Source: Pseudobdellovibrionaceae bacterium
Lineage (GTDB): Bacteria > Bdellovibrionota > Bdellovibrionia > Bdellovibrionales > JAMPXM01
NCBI GenBank assembly: GCA_016791465.1
Contig: JAEUWE010000422.1
Span: 1 to 5,153 of the forward strand
DNA length: 5,153 bases
Reading direction: 5' to 3'
A model generated the notes under the pieces. It had not been told where the DNA came from. It saw only the letters and a list, made by a program, of their open reading frames with translations, and ran no database searches. Positions 1 through 5,153 of this stretch are shown here, piece after piece. A program made the position numbers and the translations under genes. The first letter of the stretch is position 1, and every line of letters starts with the position of its first letter.

Positions 1-569
1 ACATCGGCCCGCATCGTCTCTTCGACGGTCGTTGCGGCTTTGCCGACAAACGAGTTGCGAAATGTTTCTTGCTTCATCAGGTTCGATACTGAGTGGTCGA
101 TAATTTGTGTTGCTACACTTGCGCTGTCGGATGCTGGAGAGAGCGACGGCGGTAAGATAGCGGCGTAATTAAAACCCTCAGGTTCAACGCGTTGGATGGT
201 TGCGATATTGAGGCCACGCGAAAAGTCATTGGCCGAACGAGTCAGTCCGAAACGCTCGATCTCGTGTTTCTGGTGCGTCGAGCTCTCTGTTTTTGAACAA
301 TGCAGAGCCGAGCAAAGTGACTTCAAGACATTCTGCGCGGATCGAGCAAAAGGCAGGCGTAACATCGCTGGTCCGCGATCTGTCTGGCTGTTGCTGGTGT
401 TGCGATCGAGACTCTTGTCGACGCCGCCCTGGAGACCGTTGACGCAAAGGCTCAGAGCCAAAATGCCGCCGGCAAATCCGCTAAACGCGAAGGCGTGCAT
501 GAGAATGTACCGACCACGGTTTCCTCTTGCTTCTAAAGTTTTGGATTCGCGAACTGTGCCCGTACTCAT
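1..569 (-). CDS. Unrecognised single-pass membrane or exported protein, 3' end outside window
   Basis: The minus strand is open from an ATG at 569-567 to the window edge, giving 189 codons with no stop. The frame is closed upstream by TAG at 578-576, so this ATG is the first possible start. The product begins with a basic stretch of about 20 residues (R7, K10, R15, R18, R20). One hydrophobic segment follows (about residues 21-42, YILMHAFAFSGFAGGILALS onward), then a polar, Ser/Thr-rich region with no further membrane segment. By the positive-inside rule the remainder should be periplasmic. The segment ends LSLC, but Leu just before the Cys does not fit a lipobox, so I do not call a lipoprotein. 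I do not recognise the family. No Shine-Dalgarno lies before the ATG. A second in-frame ATG (502-500) lies inside the hydrophobic start and is less likely. A good sigma-54-type promoter sits immediately upstream. The overlapping plus-strand frame at 196-579 is a shadow. Confidence 0.72.
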   Translation of the reverse strand, partial: MSTGTVRESKTLEARGNRGRYILMHAFAFSGFAGGILALSLCVNGLQGGVDKSLDRNTSNSQTDRGPAMLRLPFARSAQNVLKSLCSALHCSKTESSTHQKHEIERFGLTRSANDFSRGLNIATIQRVEPEGFNYAAILPPSLSPASDSASVATQIIDHSVSNLMKQETFRNSFVGKAATTVEETMRAD

Positions 570-581
570 GCCAAACTAGAG

Positions 582-597
582 AGCAAGGCTCGCGCCA
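582..597 (-). promoter_or_regulatory. Sigma-54 (RpoN) -24/-12 promoter
   Basis: Read on the minus strand the element is TGGCGCGAGCCTTGCT. Against the RpoN consensus TGGCACG-N4-TTGCW it has one mismatch (A to G at position 5). It keeps the invariant GG and GC at the required 10-base spacing. The -12 C is at 583, so transcription should begin near 571, about two bases before the ATG at 569. It points at the membrane-protein gene at the left edge. An NtrC-family activator, which this promoter class needs, is encoded 1.3 kb away. Confidence 0.7.
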
Positions 598-675
598 TCG
601 AGGACGATGTGGGGAGCGGCTGATGGGGCGGAAATGGTGTCGAAAGGAGAACAAAGTTATCGAAACTGACAGTTG

Positions 676-697
676 AATAGAGTTTGTACAGTCTATT
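676..697. promoter_or_regulatory. 22-bp dyad, candidate activator-binding site
   Basis: AATAGA at 676-681 and its exact reverse complement TCTATT at 692-697 flank a 10-base spacer, which contains the self-complementary TGTACA (685-690). The dyad centre is about 115 bp upstream of the predicted sigma-54 start at 571, a typical distance for an enhancer bound by an NtrC-type activator. It also lies just upstream of the likely start of the plus-strand methyltransferase gene, so it could serve either gene. Binding is inference only; six-base arms are short. Confidence 0.35.
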
Positions 698-737
698 TCG
701 AATTGCGCATTATTCCGGTGTGGATTTAAGTGCCTGT

Positions 738-1379
738 ATGGTGTCGCAAACGTCTCAAAATGAAACGCTTTCTGTGGCCAAAGATGTGTTCTCGAGCGGC
801 CAGATTGGCTCGAAACTTTGGCTCATACAGATTCTCGAGAGACTGCTCGTCAGTTATCGGCCGGCCCGGTCCCCGATGACTGTTTGGATTTATGGTGGTT
901 GGCAAGGTGCCTTGGGTTTTCTTCTGCTTTGCCGTGATGGGACAGAAGCGTCTGTGCCGCTTGCGAATATCCGTAGTTTCGATATCGACAGCGCGGCCAC
1001 TGATGCGGCGAATGTACTTTGCGAGAACTGGGTTTGGCGCGATTGGAAGTTTCGGGCATTCACGGCGGATTGCAATCTTCTCAATCCCCGCGAGCCTGGC
1101 GTGGAGTATGGAGCCTGTCCCGATCTGATTATCAATACGTCAGTTGAGCACTTTGCTTCGAACAAATGGTTTGAGCATATCCCAGCGGGAACGGTGGTTG
1201 CGTTTCAGGGGGCGAGTTTTCCCCACGAGGGAGCGGACCCTCAGGTTCAGAGCGAGGTTCGCAGTGATGGAGAACTGCAGAAGCGATTCCCTCTGGCCGA
1301 GAGCTGGTTTTCTGGTTCGCTCCATTTTGACTATGGAACTTGGTCATTTGATCGCTATATGATCATTGGTGTTAAATAG
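738..1379 (+). CDS. Probable class I SAM-dependent methyltransferase
   Basis: With ATG 738 the product is 213 residues. It has the order of a Rossmann-fold methyltransferase. GQIGSKLWL (about residues 22-30) is followed by a glycine-rich first loop IYGGWQGALG (about 51-60). The acidic second-strand motif RSFDID (about 79-84) suggests ribose binding by SAM. TADCNLL follows (about 109-115), then a fourth strand DLIINTSVEHF (about 129-139) and IPAGTVVAFQ. The protein ends YMIIGVK. From memory this pattern (GGW.G, FDID, NTS.EH) matches a methyltransferase-like family found in bacteria and tailed phages; the substrate is unknown. The same frame is open back to a TTG at 684, adding 18 residues unlike the usual family start. 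Neither start has a clear Shine-Dalgarno, so the start is uncertain. It is divergent from the membrane-protein gene and convergent with the acetyltransferase gene, so it is probably a single-gene transcript. No signal peptide is seen. Confidence 0.75.
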   Translation: MVSQTSQNETLSVAKDVFSSGQIGSKLWLIQILERLLVSYRPARSPMTVWIYGGWQGALGFLLLCRDGTEASVPLANIRSFDIDSAATDAANVLCENWVWRDWKFRAFTADCNLLNPREPGVEYGACPDLIINTSVEHFASNKWFEHIPAGTVVAFQGASFPHEGADPQVQSEVRSDGELQKRFPLAESWFSGSLHFDYGTWSFDRYMIIGVK

Positions 1380-1851
1380 TTTTGAGGGCGTAGATATTGG
1401 GACCAAACTCGCCGCTATCGACCCACTCACCAATGCGTTTAAAGCCGACTGACTCATAGAAAGAGATGGAACTCTCGCGAGGAAAAGTCCAAATGAGAGT
1501 GCAGTTATCTTTCTTCGCCTGTTCCACAGCGGAACTCATCAGTGCGCTCGCAATTCCACTTCTGCGAACGGATGCCGCTACCCAGAGCCCTCGTGTTCGA
1601 TAACTGCGTTGGTCGTCGATAATTCCGCCAAAATGTCCGCTGAGGACACCGACGATGTGCTCTCGTGAGCGACGAGCAATCCAGAACTGAGCGGGGGCTC
1701 GCATGAGACTCATGTCGTGGCCACTCAGCCAGCTCATCGCGCTGTTTGGCTCGATCGGCGAGCGGCGCCCGGGCCAGAGCTCTGTGGCCCAAATAGATGA
1801 GACGACCTCAAAGGAAGTCGTCTCGATTTTAAAATCAGAATTATTGCTCAA
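1372..1851 (-). CDS. GNAT-family N-acetyltransferase
   Basis: The product is 159 residues, a normal length for a single GNAT domain that transfers an acyl group from acyl-CoA to an amine; the acceptor is not predictable. The acetyl-CoA pyrophosphate-binding motif is clear: GLWVAASVRRSGIASALM (about residues 88-105), matching R-x-x-G-x-A. Also visible are an early ELWPGRRSPIEPNSAM stretch (24-39), a core strand HIVGVLSG (65-72), the WTFPR stretch (121-125) and FYESVGFKRIGEW (131-143), the usual C-terminal GNAT motif. The start is TTG at 1851-1849. It lies five bases after the TAA of the sigma-54 activator gene and lacks a clear Shine-Dalgarno, so translation is probably coupled to that gene in one operon. 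No ATG serves near the N-terminus; the first internal Met is at residue 39, inside the domain. Its stop overlaps the convergent methyltransferase gene by 8 bp. Confidence 0.88.
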   Translation of the reverse strand: MSNNSDFKIETTSFEVVSSIWATELWPGRRSPIEPNSAMSWLSGHDMSLMRAPAQFWIARRSREHIVGVLSGHFGGIIDDQRSYRTRGLWVAASVRRSGIASALMSSAVEQAKKDNCTLIWTFPRESSISFYESVGFKRIGEWVDSGEFGPNIYALKTI

Positions 1852-1856
1852 GAAGT

Positions 1857-3428
1857 TTAAACTTCGGCGCCGGGAGGCGGCCTCAGTCCTTTCTTTTTGA
1901 TCTTCTCAACCAAAGTGGTGCGATTGAGTTTAAGGAGAGCCGCTGCCTGGTTGCGATTCCATCCGGTCTTTTCAAGGGCCTGCAAGATCAAGGTGTTTTC
2001 ATAGGCATCAACGGCAGAGTTGAAGTCGAGTCCGTTCTCCGTCGCTTGAAGGACTTCGCCATTCATCAGTGGCGACAGGCCGTGATCAAAGCTTCGGCTG
2101 GGAGAGTTGCGGTAGTGTTCTGGGAGGTCATTCAGTTCAATAAGACCTTCGCCTTTGAGGACGGCCAAACGTTCAACCAAGTTTTCGAGTTCGCGGATAT
2201 TGCCGGGCCAGGGGTGATGCACGAGCGACTCAATGGCTTCGGTGGAAAACCCTGTGAGGAGGCGTGGCTTACGGGATGTGCCGGCGCGTTCGACCGCTTT
2301 GCTGTTGGCGATCTCCATAAAGTGATGAAGTAAAAGCGGGATATCGCTGCGGCGCTCTTTCAGTGAAGGTAGGCGTATTGGAATGACGTTGAGGCGATAG
2401 AAAAGATCTTCGCGGAATTGGCCTTTTTGTACTGCTTTTGCGAGATCGACGTTTGTCGCTGCGATAACGCGAACATCGGCCTCTTGAGTTTTTGCGCTGC
2501 CCACGGGTTCGAAGCGGCGCTCTTGAAGGACGCGCAAGAGTTTCACCTGAAGGTTGAGTGGTAGCTCACCGATTTCGTCGAGAAAAATTGTGCCGCCGTT
2601 GGCGAGCTCAAAGCGACCTTGGCGTGTCGCAATGGCGCCCGTGAACGCGCCTTTGATGTGACCAAAGAGTTCGCTCTCCAAGAGTTCGCCGGGAATGGCG
2701 CCGCAGTTGACTGGAATAAAGGGCCGATTGGCGCGCGGAGAATTGTAGTGAATTGCCTTGGCGACAAGTTCTTTGCCGGTTCCGCTTTCACCGCTGATAA
2801 GAACTGTTGAGTCAGAGTCAGAGACGCGTTCGACCATTCCAAGGACGTGGCGAATTTCGTCCGAAGAACCGACGATGTTTTCAAAGCGATAGCGTTTTGA
2901 GAGTGCCGAGCGGAGGTGTAGGTTTTCAGCCTGCAGCGTTTTATGCGCGATGGCCTTTTCGATAATTGAGACCAGCTCTTCCATATTGAACGGCTTGGTG
3001 ATGAAGTGAAAGGCTCCCAGTTGCGTCGCTTTTACCGCCATTTCGATCGAACCATGGCCGGTCAAGACGATGACTTCACAGCCGGGATGTGTCTGGCGAA
3101 TTTTTGACATCAGTTCAAGGCCATCGCCGTCGGGAAGTCGAACGTCGACCAGAGCGAGATCAAAGGCATTTTCGGTGGCGACACCGGCGACAAGACCTTC
3201 CGCCTCGCGTTTTGAACTTGAGGTGACGACTTGAAAACCCTGTCGTTCAAGAACGCGGAAAAGTGCTGTTCGCAGTGAGGACTCGTCGTCGACCACGATC
3301 GCACGCAGCGGTTTGCCCCCTGGTCGCGTGAGTTTTGCATTGTTTGAGATGACACCGCTCATTGAGTCTTGAGTGGGGTCGAATGTGAGGCGACCAGAAG
3401 AGCCAAAGCCAGCAGACTGATTCGACAT
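1857..3428 (-). CDS. NtrC-family sigma-54-dependent response regulator
   Basis: From ATG 3428 the product is 523 residues with three complete domains. The receiver (about 39-160) has the acidic pair D47-D48, phosphoacceptor D95 (LALVDVRLPD), T123 and K145 (TKPF). The AAA+ domain (about 183-420) has Walker A GESGTGKE (213-220), the sigma-54-contacting GAFTGA loop (260-265), Walker B FLDEIGE (D284, E285), arginines in REDLFYR (339-345) and sensor II WPGNIRELEN (407-416). A Fis-type helix-turn-helix lies near the C-terminus (GWNRNQAAALLKLNRTTL, 489-506). Every catalytic residue looks intact, so this should be a phosphorylation-controlled ATPase that remodels sigma-54 polymerase. About 38 polar residues precede the receiver, longer than usual. 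The frame is open to a TTG at 3464, but ATG 3428 has AAAGGA ten bases upstream and is preferred. The sensor gene lies 207 bp upstream on the same strand; the acetyltransferase gene follows after five bases. Likely targets are unknown; the sigma-54 promoter at 582-597 is one candidate. Confidence 0.96.
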   Translation of the reverse strand: MSNQSAGFGSSGRLTFDPTQDSMSGVISNNAKLTRPGGKPLRAIVVDDESSLRTALFRVLERQGFQVVTSSSKREAEGLVAGVATENAFDLALVDVRLPDGDGLELMSKIRQTHPGCEVIVLTGHGSIEMAVKATQLGAFHFITKPFNMEELVSIIEKAIAHKTLQAENLHLRSALSKRYRFENIVGSSDEIRHVLGMVERVSDSDSTVLISGESGTGKELVAKAIHYNSPRANRPFIPVNCGAIPGELLESELFGHIKGAFTGAIATRQGRFELANGGTIFLDEIGELPLNLQVKLLRVLQERRFEPVGSAKTQEADVRVIAATNVDLAKAVQKGQFREDLFYRLNVIPIRLPSLKERRSDIPLLLHHFMEIANSKAVERAGTSRKPRLLTGFSTEAIESLVHHPWPGNIRELENLVERLAVLKGEGLIELNDLPEHYRNSPSRSFDHGLSPLMNGEVLQATENGLDFNSAVDAYENTLILQALEKTGWNRNQAAALLKLNRTTLVEKIKKKGLRPPPGAEV

Positions 3429-3438
3429 CGCGACGGAG

Positions 3439-3444
3439 TCCTTT
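3439..3444 (-). promoter_or_regulatory. Ribosome binding site deciding the activator start
   Basis: The minus strand reads AAAGGA here, ten bases before ATG 3428-3426. The alternative in-frame TTG at 3464 has no comparable sequence before it and falls inside a palindrome and probable promoter, which favours the ATG. Confidence 0.6.
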
Positions 3445-3458
3445 CGTCGTAATTTGTC

Positions 3459-3474
3459 GTACAAACTATTGTAC
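3459..3474 (-). promoter_or_regulatory. -10-like box inside a 16-bp palindrome before the activator gene
   Basis: The plus strand has GTACAA (3459-3464) and its exact reverse complement TTGTAC (3469-3474) around a four-base spacer. On the minus strand the palindrome contains TACAAT (3473-3468), five of six bases of the sigma-70 -10 consensus. A start near 3461 would give a leader of about 32 bases holding the AAAGGA site. No good -35 is seen at 16-18 bp, which would suit a promoter needing an activator. A regulator bound to the palindrome would cover the -10. It contains AGTTTGTAC, also present at 681-689. Confidence 0.4.
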
Positions 3475-3495
3475 CGGTAGCGGAGCGCAGATGCC

Positions 3496-3556
3496 GTCTA
3501 GTCTAGGGCTGTCCAGTCTAGAAAGTATCCGGTGCCGAGGCTGACTGGTCTGGAAA
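3496..3556. repeat. GTCTRG repeat cluster with two 17-base units 32 bp apart
   Basis: GTCTAG occurs at 3496, 3501 and 3516, and GTCTGG at 3548. The last two lie in longer related units at 3508-3524 and 3540-3556, which agree at 13 of 17 positions (GCTG-x-C-x-x-GTCT-x-GAAA); three of the four differences are transitions. Their 32-bp offset is close to three helical turns, so both units would lie on the same DNA face. They sit about 55 and 87 bp upstream of the start inferred from the -10-like box for the activator gene. The region is non-coding on the annotated strand. An operator role is inference. Confidence 0.35.
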
Positions 3557-3568
3557 TCCGCTCCAGAC
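3548..3568. repeat. 7-bp inverted repeat between sensor and activator genes
   Basis: GTCTGGA (3548-3554) and TCCAGAC (3562-3568) are exact reverse complements separated by seven bases. It lies about 68-88 bases past the sensor stop. In the sensor's direction no T-run follows, so it is a poor intrinsic terminator. It could be a protein-binding dyad or a weak RNA hairpin in a read-through transcript. Its left arm overlaps the second 17-base repeat unit. Confidence 0.3.
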
Positions 3569-3635
3569 AGGTCTTTCACGACACTCGAGGAATTTCGTCC
3601 TCTGTCTTCATGCTACGGATTAGACGTTCTGACTG

Positions 3636-5153
3636 TCAAATTTTCGTCGTCAAAGATTTGGCCAAGAGCTCAAATCTAGCCTCTTGGACTGGTTGGTCTT
3701 TGGCCTCGTTTGCGCCAGGGTGGCATAAAAGCTCAAGAGAGCCGCCGTGTTCTGCAATAATTTCTCGGGCGATTGTGAGGTCTGGATTTTGGTCGCCGCC
3801 TGCGCATTGGACCGTGATGATGGCTCTGTCGTGTTCGACGTTCTGGTCGAGGTTGATCGTCAGAACGTGATCGCGAAGGGTTTCAGATATCATCGCGAGC
3901 AGAACCGCGCGGATGGCTTGCGCAAGAAGATTGAATCGGCCGATGACTAAAATTGCGCCGGATGTGGGGTCGAAGCCGGGTCTGGTGGTGATCTCAAAAC
4001 GCAGTCCGCGCGAGCGAGTTTGCAGTTCGGTGATTTTGACAGCCTGTTGAACAACCTCATAGAGGTCGTGCTCTCCAGGGGCATCTTCAACACCGCGCCG
4101 AGTGAAGCCCAAAAGATCGCGCACAATCTGCGCGCAGCGCCGAGTGCCGGCTTCCATTTCGCGCAGTTCATCGCGCAGTTCATGAGCTCCACTGAACCCT
4201 TCGGGTTTGCCGTCGAGATCCATCAGCAGGAGCTGGATGAGCGAAAGCATTCCGCCGATGGGGTTGTTGAGTTGGTGTGCGATGCTCGAGCCAATGGTGC
4301 CAAGTTCTGCCATCTGCGCAGACTCGGTGATGCGTTTCTCGAAACGAGAGGCGGTGGTGTCGTCGCGATAAAGATGAACCAAGAGTGTTGGTTCAAGAGG
4401 ATCACTTGAGCGAATCGGGCGCGAAGAGACTTCGAAGACTGGAGAAGCATTGTTGTCGGGTTGCTGTTCCATTCGAAACACCTGTGGTGAGATCGACTCT
4501 GGAATGCGGCCGCGATGAGCCTCTTTCATTTTTACGACTGGGCACGATGGGCAAGGTTTACCGCGGCCAAAGACGACGGTATAGCAGGGTTTGCCGATGA
4601 TGGATTCGGGCCGGCGGTCTCGAATCAGTGCCCGATTGCCACGAACGACATTGAGCTGATCGTCAATCACCGCGACTGGATCGGAGATGGAATTGAAGGT
4701 CTCTTCCCATTCGCGCCGGACAAGATCCATTCGTTCAATTGTTTGCAGTCGAGTCACGGCAAGCGAAACGGCTTCGGCGATTGGTGTGAGAAACGTGCGG
4801 TCCTCGGCGCGAAAGGGCTTATCGGGCGAGCGGCCAAAATACACGTGTCCGATATGGTCAATAGGAACAGCCAGCGCTGAACTTGCTTTGGGATTGATTG
4901 GTGCAGCTTCGAGTTGACTGAGTGACGCGAACGCAATCTTCACCCAATCAACACTTGGGGCGTCGAGTGTCGATTGAAGGACTTTTCCGAGGCGTTTTTC
5001 AATTTCAGGAATACTCTGACTGAGGTGTACAGCGTTGAGGGCTCGGTGCAGAACGTCGTTTCGACGCTGGCTCTGCTGCAATCGGAGTGTGCTTTCTGCA
5101 AGTTCGGCTCGTCGCGCCTCGATGCGCTCTTCGAGTTCACTTGAAAGCCGTTG
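3636..5153 (-). CDS. GAF-PAS-HisKA sensor protein (NtrB-like) with degenerate ATPase domain, N-terminus outside window
   Basis: The minus strand is open from the right edge to TGA 3638-3636, giving 505 visible residues. A TTG at 5081 is not a convincing start, because a charged coiled coil (LEERIEARRAELAES) precedes it. That coil usually follows an upstream sensor or membrane part. Numbering visible residues from 5153, a GAF-like domain covers about 45-135 and a PAS domain about 148-269 with C190, C201 and C204 (PCPSCP). The HisKA helix pair has phosphoacceptor H293 in IAHQLNNPIGG and a second helix RCAQIVRDLLGF. The HATPase region starts normally but lacks the N-box Asn, has CAGGD where DxGxG should be, and has no F box, lid or GxGxG. 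Only the final helix DLTIAREIIAEHGGSLEL is recognisable. It is therefore probably unable to bind ATP as a normal kinase does. It lies upstream of the intact NtrC-family activator and is its likely partner. No frameshift or stop is visible, so it reads as a maintained gene. Confidence 0.88.
   Translation of the reverse strand, partial: QRLSSELEERIEARRAELAESTLRLQQSQRRNDVLHRALNAVHLSQSIPEIEKRLGKVLQSTLDAPSVDWVKIAFASLSQLEAAPINPKASSALAVPIDHIGHVYFGRSPDKPFRAEDRTFLTPIAEAVSLAVTRLQTIERMDLVRREWEETFNSISDPVAVIDDQLNVVRGNRALIRDRRPESIIGKPCYTVVFGRGKPCPSCPVVKMKEAHRGRIPESISPQVFRMEQQPDNNASPVFEVSSRPIRSSDPLEPTLLVHLYRDDTTASRFEKRITESAQMAELGTIGSSIAHQLNNPIGGMLSLIQLLLMDLDGKPEGFSGAHELRDELREMEAGTRRCAQIVRDLLGFTRRGVEDAPGEHDLYEVVQQAVKITELQTRSRGLRFEITTRPGFDPTSGAILVIGRFNLLAQAIRAVLLAMISETLRDHVLTINLDQNVEHDRAIITVQCAGGDQNPDLTIAREIIAEHGGSLELLCHPGANEAKDQPVQEARFELLAKSLTTKI

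Noticed and set aside
196..579. Plus-strand open frame of 127 codons
   Set aside because: It lies antisense to the minus-strand membrane-protein gene, has no Shine-Dalgarno, and its Arg/Pro/Ser-rich product resembles a shadow frame rather than a folded protein.
611..631. G-rich stretch that might form a quadruplex
   Set aside because: Only two runs of four G are present, with two GG pairs. At best this is a weak two-tier structure.
607..669. 20-codon plus-strand frame containing a strong AAAGGAG (643-649)
   Set aside because: The AAAGGAG has no ATG, GTG or TTG at a usable distance downstream, and the short frame that contains it has no ribosome site of its own. I see no reason to call a gene.
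684..713. Possible sigma-70 promoter TTGTAC-18-CATTAT for the methyltransferase gene
   Set aside because: Both hexamers fit poorly, and such matches are common by chance. The true promoter of this gene is not clear.
684..737. TTG 684 as start of the methyltransferase
   Set aside because: It has no Shine-Dalgarno and adds 18 residues before the usual family start. It cannot be fully excluded, because ATG 738 also lacks a good ribosome site.
3429..3560. A sigma-54 promoter for the activator gene
   Set aside because: I checked the GG pairs in this gap on the minus strand and found none followed by GC after ten bases.
3576..3611. 11-codon minus-strand frame after the sensor gene (ATG 3611), a possible leader peptide
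   Set aside because: It is very short, has no clear ribosome site, and no attenuator-like hairpin with T-run follows.
3532..3870. Plus-strand frame of 112 codons across the end of the sensor gene
   Set aside because: It is antisense to the sensor C-terminus and shows no motif or start signal. The other plus-strand frames at 4020-4409 and 4515-4880 were rejected for the same reason.

Overview
The window reads as ordinary chromosomal DNA of a Gram-negative bacterium with moderate GC. It carries an NtrC/NtrB-type two-component pair, a sigma-54-type promoter, several possible TTG starts and short intergenic gaps. This is compatible with the former Deltaproteobacteria or Bdellovibrionota, but that placement is a low-confidence guess from gene style. 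I see no rRNA, tRNA, CRISPR, insertion sequence or phage module.

Layout. (1) 1-569, minus: the 5' part of a gene that leaves the window at base 1. It encodes an unrecognised protein with one N-terminal membrane segment. A 16-base sigma-54-like element lies directly upstream (582-597). (2) 570-737: a divergent intergenic region with that promoter and a 22-bp dyad about 115 bp upstream of its predicted start. (3) 738-1379, plus: a probable class I SAM-dependent methyltransferase. (4) 1372-1851, minus: a GNAT acetyltransferase, converging on the methyltransferase with an 8-bp overlap. (5) 1857-3428, minus: a complete NtrC-family sigma-54 activator, five bases upstream of the GNAT gene. (6) 3429-3635: a 207-bp gap with a -10-like box inside a palindrome, and tandem repeats. 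(7) 3636-5153, minus: the C-terminal 505 residues of a GAF-PAS-HisKA sensor protein, cut by the right edge.

How they may work together. The sensor and the activator are adjacent and co-oriented, so they are probably partners. The activator keeps every residue needed for phosphorylation, ATP hydrolysis and sigma-54 contact. The sensor does not look like a working kinase: its phosphoacceptor helix is present, but the ATP-binding domain has lost its N, G1, F and G2 boxes and the lid. The good sigma-54 promoter on the minus-strand gene at the left edge makes that gene a natural candidate target of the activator. The dyad upstream shares short motifs with the region upstream of the activator gene, but the similarity is close to what chance would give.
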